Assembly (NCBI GenBank): GCA_000469685.2
Contig: LS997562.1
Coordinates: 38,166,345 to 38,230,344 of the forward strand
DNA: 64,000 nucleotides
DNA from: Haemonchus contortus
Lineage: Eukaryota; Nematoda; Chromadorea; Rhabditida; Trichostrongylidae
Direction: 5' to 3'
In this document: one piece after another, positions 57,788 through 64,000 of the stretch
Layout of the letters: the number at the start of each line of letters is the position of its first letter
Position numbering within the stretch: position 1 is the first letter of the stretch
Program-made: the position numbers and the translations under genes
The notes under the pieces: generated by a model
Told to the model about the DNA's origin: nothing
Databases searched by the model: none
What the model saw: only the letters and a program-made list of their open reading frames with translations

Positions 57788-58242
57788 AAATTTTCAACGG
57801 CAGCAAATTGAGTGAAGGGAACGAACGGGGAGCTGATAGTGTCCGTCTGTTGGCCGGGGTCTCGTATCGATCTGTGCGAGAGGAGGTGTTTTCGACGACG
57901 ACAACGACGAACCCTCTACAGAGGGAGGGTGGCTGTCCCCCTCTCGATACCCCCGCACTCATCAGCGCTATCATCAGCCATCCGAGTGTCGGCCACGGGA
58001 CGGAAATTTCAAGTCCACTCGCTCAGATCAAAGGTCTAAGCTCTGCTCTTCGGCGCAAATTACCCGGAAGATGTCATTATCTCCATACTCTCGTTCCAGT
58101 TCGTTCTCGTTGGTTGTCTATGCTCTCTATGTTTCGTTCATTTCGACTGAAAGGTTTTTCGTGGAGCACTTTCCCTGATTGTTTCATTCCATCAAAATCC
58201 TCTTTTCATTGCTGCTTCGTTTCCGGTTTGGGACGATGTTGA
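57788..58242 (+). CDS. Candidate long exon, unidentified
   Basis: After CATTCAGTGTTAG an open frame of about 150 codons runs to a stop at 58240. It is locally GC-rich compared with its surroundings and includes a Thr run (STTTTT) and EGGCPPLDTPALIS. No domain is recognised and no neighbouring exon was placed. The opposite strand is also open in places (57783-57974 and 58184-58384), so the coding strand is not certain. Confidence 0.25.
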
Positions 58243-58499
58243 CACTATGGCTCTGTTGTTTGCCTGTTTGGTCCAGTAGCGAAAGGGCAGTCTCTATGGG
58301 CTTCGCGTTGGACTCGGAGAGTGCTTCCACGTGCCTTGTTAGGTTGCTCAGTGGGGCAGTGCCTACCGCTAATTTCGTAAGCATTCATCAAAAGCTGCTT
58401 CCTTCCAGAAGGCTCCATCGATTTTGGCTTTTAAACTGTTTCTTTTGGGAACTGGCAATTTTGAAGGATATTCCTGTACTTCGCCAACAAACTTGGTAG

Positions 58500-61050
58500 T
58501 TTTCGAGTCGATAATTTCAAATTTGCTTGTTTACAGGATGTCTAGGTGTATGCCTCGTTTCTCCATTGACTGTTTATACTTATTGTTTACGTAGTTGCCT
58601 CGGTAATTTATTCCCTAGTCAAGCAGTGAACTGCATGAACAGAAGGAAAAGAGCTCAGTAAGACGCTAACACTGGAAACACTCCATCATGGCGGTTCGTT
58701 ACGCCGATCGAGCCGTTAATCCCATGAGGAATCATAGGAAATCTAACTGCTCAGAGTTCTATGTCAACTTTTGCTGCTAAATCAATTTCAGCTTTTTTTT
58801 TCGAAAATTTCCCGTTTCAAACCGTCCCTATGCTCGTTTTCGGTTGCCCTTTTCGGTTGTTTTTCGATTTGGATTGCACAATCGTCGCTTTGACATCACC
58901 AGATATGCTCTAGCGCTTCTAAACTTTTCCTCAAATTTTAGCGAACTTTGGTTTTTTTTCGAAATTCCAGAAAAATAATAAATTTTTTAAATGTCAAGAT
59001 GCTATGTAATTTGATTTGAAAACTAACAGAAAAATGAAAACTGATTGGCCAATATCGAGTGAAGATCTCATAAGAATGTTTAAGCAAATGCCTATATAAA
59101 TATTTGAGCATTGATCGAATGCATTTTTACATTTTTTTATTTTCGAAAAAGATCAGGGAGTATTTGATACTTCCATCCAGTTATTCTCTTTTAGAATTCT
59201 TTTTATCATGGTCTCAAATCCAGTGGCGGCATATGAGTGACGTTAAAAATTTCCGCTTATCTATATAGGTTTTCTTAAGAAGTTACGATAGAAAATTGTT
59301 GGGATCTTTATTATGGCACATAGATCTTGTCGACTCTTGGCAATCTTCCTTCTCGATCGTTAGCTGGTGACCTTGTCAAGAAGTCGAGAAATGGGCAAAT
59401 CAAATTGATCCCAGAAGTCACTGTACCGGCTATCGGATAGTCTTATTCATGTAGGAGCGCTACCATACTGAACGAAGTTTTGACGCATTCCGAATGAATT
59501 TTCAAAATAAAATGGAAAAAATTCGAATGCAGCAGAGTATAAACCCTTAAGAGCGTAGGGGTCCTTGATGAGTCATTAATTTGTTCAGTACATGGAACTC
59601 GAATCTGAGTTTCTAAATAGGGATTGATTGATTCGTGTTAGAACTTAATTGTTTATTTGCTATTTATATCACAGAACTTAATGAATTTTATTATAATGTG
59701 GTGCTAAATAAGAAATAAAATTTGAATGAATAAATAAAGCAACCGTATAAAGTGAGTGTTTCATTTGGGGAGATCTCCCCTCGACTTTATTTTCACGTTT
59801 TCACGGCAGCTCCCATAGCAACACATAGAACATTATATGCACTTTTGAATGTAAGCCTTTATCCGAGGCAATACTAATCAGCAAGAGATTGTATCAGAAT
59901 TTGTGTACTTGCCAGTGGGCGTGGTCTTGAGGGAGGCGTGGTTTTCGAAAGTAATGGGCACTTCGTACATTTATTTACCGTTCTTGGCAGTTTGTTAAAC
60001 GATGAAATAAACGCAAGTCAGAAAGCTTAGGGATGCAATTGTTAATGAGAGCTTCATTTCGCTGATGAAAATATTTTGAATGTTGACTTTTGATTTCTCC
60101 CACACACCTCTCTTGCTGACATTGCCCACTTATGGAAGGGCTACATTTGTCATCGTATAACATTTATAATCCATAATTTCATGCCCTTCTATGTTATCGG
60201 GCATGCCAAAACAGTTTTATGATGACGATCAGCAAATTTATCGATCCCTACTGAATATAAATAGATTCCGTGTGTTGACTGTGCACCCAGGAACCGCCTT
60301 TGTATCCATCATTGCACTAAATTTCAGTCCACCAATTTACAACCCTTCCATAACTCGTACTTTTCAGGCACCACCAACAAGGGCAATATTTCTTTCTTCT
60401 GTTAGTGGTACCAAAATATGTTACAATCCGTCCTGCTGTTTACAATGCTGTAAAAGGGCTTTATCATGATTTATTTCAGTTTTTGATTTATTTTTGCTGA
60501 ATCAACTTTCAGATAAAACAGATTAATAGATTGTAAATAAGTAAAGAAGTAGGTCATTGTTATCGTAATTTTGTTTGATATAGTATCGGTGCAGTAGAAG
60601 AACTACAAATGAATCATGAAATAATTTTTAAAAATTTATTCACGAATTTAATTACAAAATAATTCAAAAATTCACCAGAAATTTTAGTTTTGCTTAATTT
60701 TGGTGCAAGCTGCAAAGGTTTCATAACAAATCGTCCGTGTTCTCGTAGGGTAACCCTTAGAACCGACACCAACCTCTTTTGAGCAGGTTTGGAGCAGAGG
60801 GGCAGCGGCAGGTGATGCTGGTACCTTGATAGAAGCTCGGCTCCGTTCTCGGTTTAGTATCGACCCTAACTAATGCCATACAGCGGATCGGACCCAATCC
60901 GGTTCGCCATTCGTTTCTGGATTTATACAGCGAAACATTCAGTATAAGCTTTGTATTATGAACTCTGGTTTTTAGACTTTCAGGTGGACTTCTTGTGTAG
61001 CTCGGGCCGGGCACAGTGTCAAATTTCACAGGCATGCGATGGAACTTGAG
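58500..61050. other. Stretch with no supported gene
   Basis: AT-rich with several T and A runs (58790-58805, 58970-59000). No splice-supported exon, repeat family or RNA gene was recognised. Confidence 0.4.
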
Positions 61051-61051
61051 T

Positions 61052-61463
61052 GGGTGAAAATGTAGTTGGGGGGGGGGGGGCACCCATCCGAAGGTCAGTA
61101 TATCAAGAAATGAACTCAATGAAACGCGTTGTGCCGTGTCATATCACGGACATGCCAGTTTTTGAATAAGGGCTTTCGTAGGGAAGGAGCATCGCGGTGG
61201 GCAAATTTTCTTTTTTTTTCTCTTTTTTTGCAGGAGGTAATCATCCCAGTCACCCAAATGCTCCTACCCTACCTAGCCTTATTTGAGAAACTAAATTTCT
61301 TTAGCTGAAACCGCATAAAAGAGCTAAGGTGGTCGGTTCCCATCATCCTCTACGCATCCAGTGCTAATATAACAATGACTAGACTACAGAAGTTCATTTC
61401 TTGATATACTGACCTTCGGATGGGTGCCCCCCCCCCCCCCCCTCCCCAACTACACTTTCATCC
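61052..61463. repeat. Fold-back element with G13/C16 tracts
   Basis: Inverted arms 61052-61116 and 61391-61463 share GTAGTTG, a G tract (61068-61080) or C tract (61427-61442), CACCCATCCGAAGGTCAG and TATATCAAGAAATGAACT. The spacer is about 275 bp and non-coding. The GTTGGGGGGGGGGCAC motif is shared with the element at 31213, so the two may belong to one family. Confidence 0.85.
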
Positions 61464-64000
61464 TTGAGTGTGTAGCACATTCCACACCACAATATGCCTG
61501 GCAATTGTGACAAGAACCTCGTTATGCATTAGCCCGTCCCTGGTCCTAGCAGCCAACAGCCGCTTATTCGTTGATTCGGTAACAGAAGGAACAGCTACAT
61601 ATTTACTCTATAAGTATCGTCAGGATGAAGATCACAAGACGTATTGAAAAGAAACCAAATGCTGCTGTTGCCGATTGTCTTGGTTCAGAATGGGTCCATG
61701 CTGCCCTTGTTTAGGGAAATGGTTTTTGTGAACGCAGAGTTTTAAGTATAGACTTTTGACGGTTTTTGGATAGGTAAGAAGAGATCATCCCATCCTGACC
61801 TAACAATACAGTTCCCACCAGTGTTTGTACGTTTATCATTTGTTGACTTCATCACTGTTTACTTCGCTTTATTATCTGTCAATCAACATTTTAAGACGAG
61901 CCTTTCATAGCAATATTGCTGTCGGAATAGTGTCTTGGGAAGTTAAAAATGCTGCTACCTCTAGTGACCTCACCCTACCACAAGTTACTCACTAATCAGT
62001 TTTTTCAACCCAAGAGATATCATGAAGTCATGAGGTTTTCATGAGGTCATGAGCTTTTTGCAGAACTAATTGTACGTGAGTAATTTCAGTCATTACTGGT
62101 ATTTACATTATGTTCGCTGATGCCGATTTCTTGATGTTTTCGGTGTAATTTCGATCTTTTTCGCACTTCCGCTTGTTTTCTCAACCGCCTCCGCTTCGGC
62201 GATGAAGTCCTTTCACTCTGTGGTTGTTTTGACGTCGATGTTTTTGTCAGTTCTGCCTCAACTCATGCTTTAGTTGTTACTTACAATGGTAAATCTGAAA
62301 TTTCATTTTGGTTTCTTCTTTTTTCCTGGAATCGAACTGGTGCCATTGATGTTCAAAGATTCCAATTTTCGATTCATCTTCAAGGATCATTTTTGACACA
62401 AATGATCAGTCCTTCTCTTAAGTGCGTTGGGAGGGGAGCTCGAGGTAACTTCAAGTCATGATCGGTTCCAGCCATGGATTAGGGAACGAACTTCATTGGG
62501 GGAAACCACTTCTTTCCCATTTTCTCCAAGTCCTTCTCCACCCTCCCTTCCTTCCTCTGCGTTTCACGGGCACGGGAGTCAGAAAACAGCAGTTATGCTA
62601 AAATGTAGAAGTTTATAATGTTGACGTTTCATATTGAAAAAACTATCACCTTACCAGAACAGACAGGAGTTATTGATAAGAGCTTTTTGCCTTCCCTGTA
62701 ACCTCTGCAGCAAGGGAAAGTCAAGGCCGAAAACTGGTGCTTATACGGTGCGTGACTGTCTTGAAATGTTGAGCAGAGCTGTTCAAATGGAGTAGGTAGT
62801 TTGCAGTGAGTAGATTAGCTAACTGTCCTTTCAGACATTGGAATGTTTTCAGACATTGGAATTTTTTGGGCGGCTCTTTCCGTAGGCGGATGGAGCCTCC
62901 TTTCAAGTTACAGGGGGAGGAGAGGGGCAAGTAATGGTGGCACTTAGTCCTTCTCCAAAAATGGACCAGTACCGTTTTTAATTTATAGCCTCAGTAAAAG
63001 TTTGATAAGTATCGACCCTACTGAGTGGTTTTCCAGGCTAGTCATTGTCCAAATGGTTTTTTTTGAAACATATGGTAACAATTTTTTCTATGGCACTGAA
63101 ATCTAATCAGTGTGCAATTCCTTGAGTCTGGGAGACTCGGCCGACCTGGTAGGAACCTTTTTTCTATTGGCCAAGGGTCTGCAAACCCACCTTCATGTTT
63201 TCTGGAATCTCCCAGAATTATCCTTTTTTCAAACCTGTGCCATCAAAACCTGTGCCATCATTTTTACGCCCACTTTTATACTTCGCCCCACTGCGTACAG
63301 CGTATTGGCTTCTGCCGCATTTCTAATCAATGCCTATGTGAGTCACTACCAGTGATTTGTCGGATTTGCCGGAATGTCAACTCAGTTGGTATCGAAGTCT
63401 TTGTCGTTGAATTGTGTTTCTTGAACGCGACCTTAAGGTACACAAGGTTTATGGTGTCTTTGCTTATATCAGCTGTCAACTGTTTACTACCTTTGCTCAG
63501 TGGTGATGGTGTTTTTCTGTCGCTAGTGGCCGCTGAATTGATGATTCCAGTGGCTAATTAGTTGTTTTTCATGTGAGGGCGTTAATCGACAGTTGACCTT
63601 CACTGCAGCACCAGTTTCTCAATTCATTCTCTATTTCTAGAACTTCGCTTTCTTTGATTAGATAGTGTAAAGAGGAATATCTTTGAAGAAATGTTCCATC
63701 GTGTGAAACAGTACAGTAATCGACCTTGCCTTCTCACCGTTGCCCCAGTCGCAGATGGCGCACCTACGCCTTTTCTTGAATTCAGCAGCAGTGATCTGTA
63801 CTCAACCTTGAAAAGGTATAGAGCCCAGAGATCTCCATCTCCTTGATGGGGTGTCTGTGGCTAACTGGAGGATCAAACTTTTTTTCCAAGGAGTTCAACA
63901 CATCGGGGTTGGCCCTTTGGAATTATTTCTCTGTAACGTCTCACCCTATGCAGATTTCATTGCTTTAACAGAGTCGATATGAATGTAGGATTCGGCCGTA
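61464..64000. other. Stretch with no named gene
   Basis: Open frames at 63110-63561 (plus) and on the minus strand around 63330-63560 and 63650-63890 look partly protein-like, but several frames are open at once and no motif decides between them. A short ATGAGGT-type repeat occurs at 62020-62055. Confidence 0.3.

Noticed and set aside
60757..61119. 120-codon minus-strand frame
   Set aside because: Its N-terminal part is the arm of the fold-back element, with Pro encoded by the C tract; no independent support.
63110..63561. 149-codon plus-strand frame
   Set aside because: The opposite strand is open over the same region with an equally protein-like reading, and neither has a recognisable motif.

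Overview
The window looks like a piece of a clade V (strongylid, hookworm-like) nematode nuclear genome. Evidence: many-exon genes with AG|exon and exon|GT signals of the Caenorhabditis type, T-rich AG acceptors a few bases before start codons (trans-splice sites), a 77-residue Sm-G protein almost identical to what I remember of C. elegans SNR-7, an ATRX/XNP-1 helicase built like the nematode form, and mariner, RTE-type LINE and tRNA-like SINE remnants. Base composition is AT-rich throughout. The species cannot be named from the sequence.

Only two genes are identified with certainty. The first is a minus-strand ATRX/XNP-1 (SNF2 chromatin remodeller) gene of about 39 coding exons at 16137-28395. 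Its exons join in phase to about 1,705 codons carrying the complete helicase motifs. The second is the two-exon plus-strand Sm-G gene (snr-7 type) at 32244-33056. The two are divergently transcribed and 3.85 kb apart. One acts on chromatin and the other in the spliceosomal snRNP core; nothing shows that they work together beyond being nuclear housekeeping genes.

Layout. 1-10 kb: scattered short exons on both strands that fit splice signals and phase but match no family I recognise; all are given low confidence. 11.1-13.2 kb: a likely plus-strand secreted or surface-anchored Cys-rich protein. 13.76-15.02 kb: a complete-length but frameshifted mariner with TA target duplication. 16.1-28.4 kb: xnp-1, with a strong palindromic element in one intron. 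31.2-31.7 kb: a nested fold-back element with G tracts. 32.2-33.1 kb: snr-7. 33-39 kb: no gene recognised.

39.4-55.7 kb is repeat territory. A roughly 4-kb composite unit is repeated head to tail about three times, with partial copies at each end. It carries degenerate RTE-type LINE coding remnants (RT motif A and the C-terminal RWYGH and GAPKKRW motifs), snap-back hairpins, a tRNA-like fold-back, and a second TA-flanked mariner/Tc1-like element nested inside one unit. SINE-like elements with a Pol III B-box lie at 38.5, 53.2, 55.4 and 57.3 kb. 55.7-64 kb holds another G-tract fold-back element and no gene that can be named.

No rRNA, CRISPR array or convincing functional tRNA was seen.
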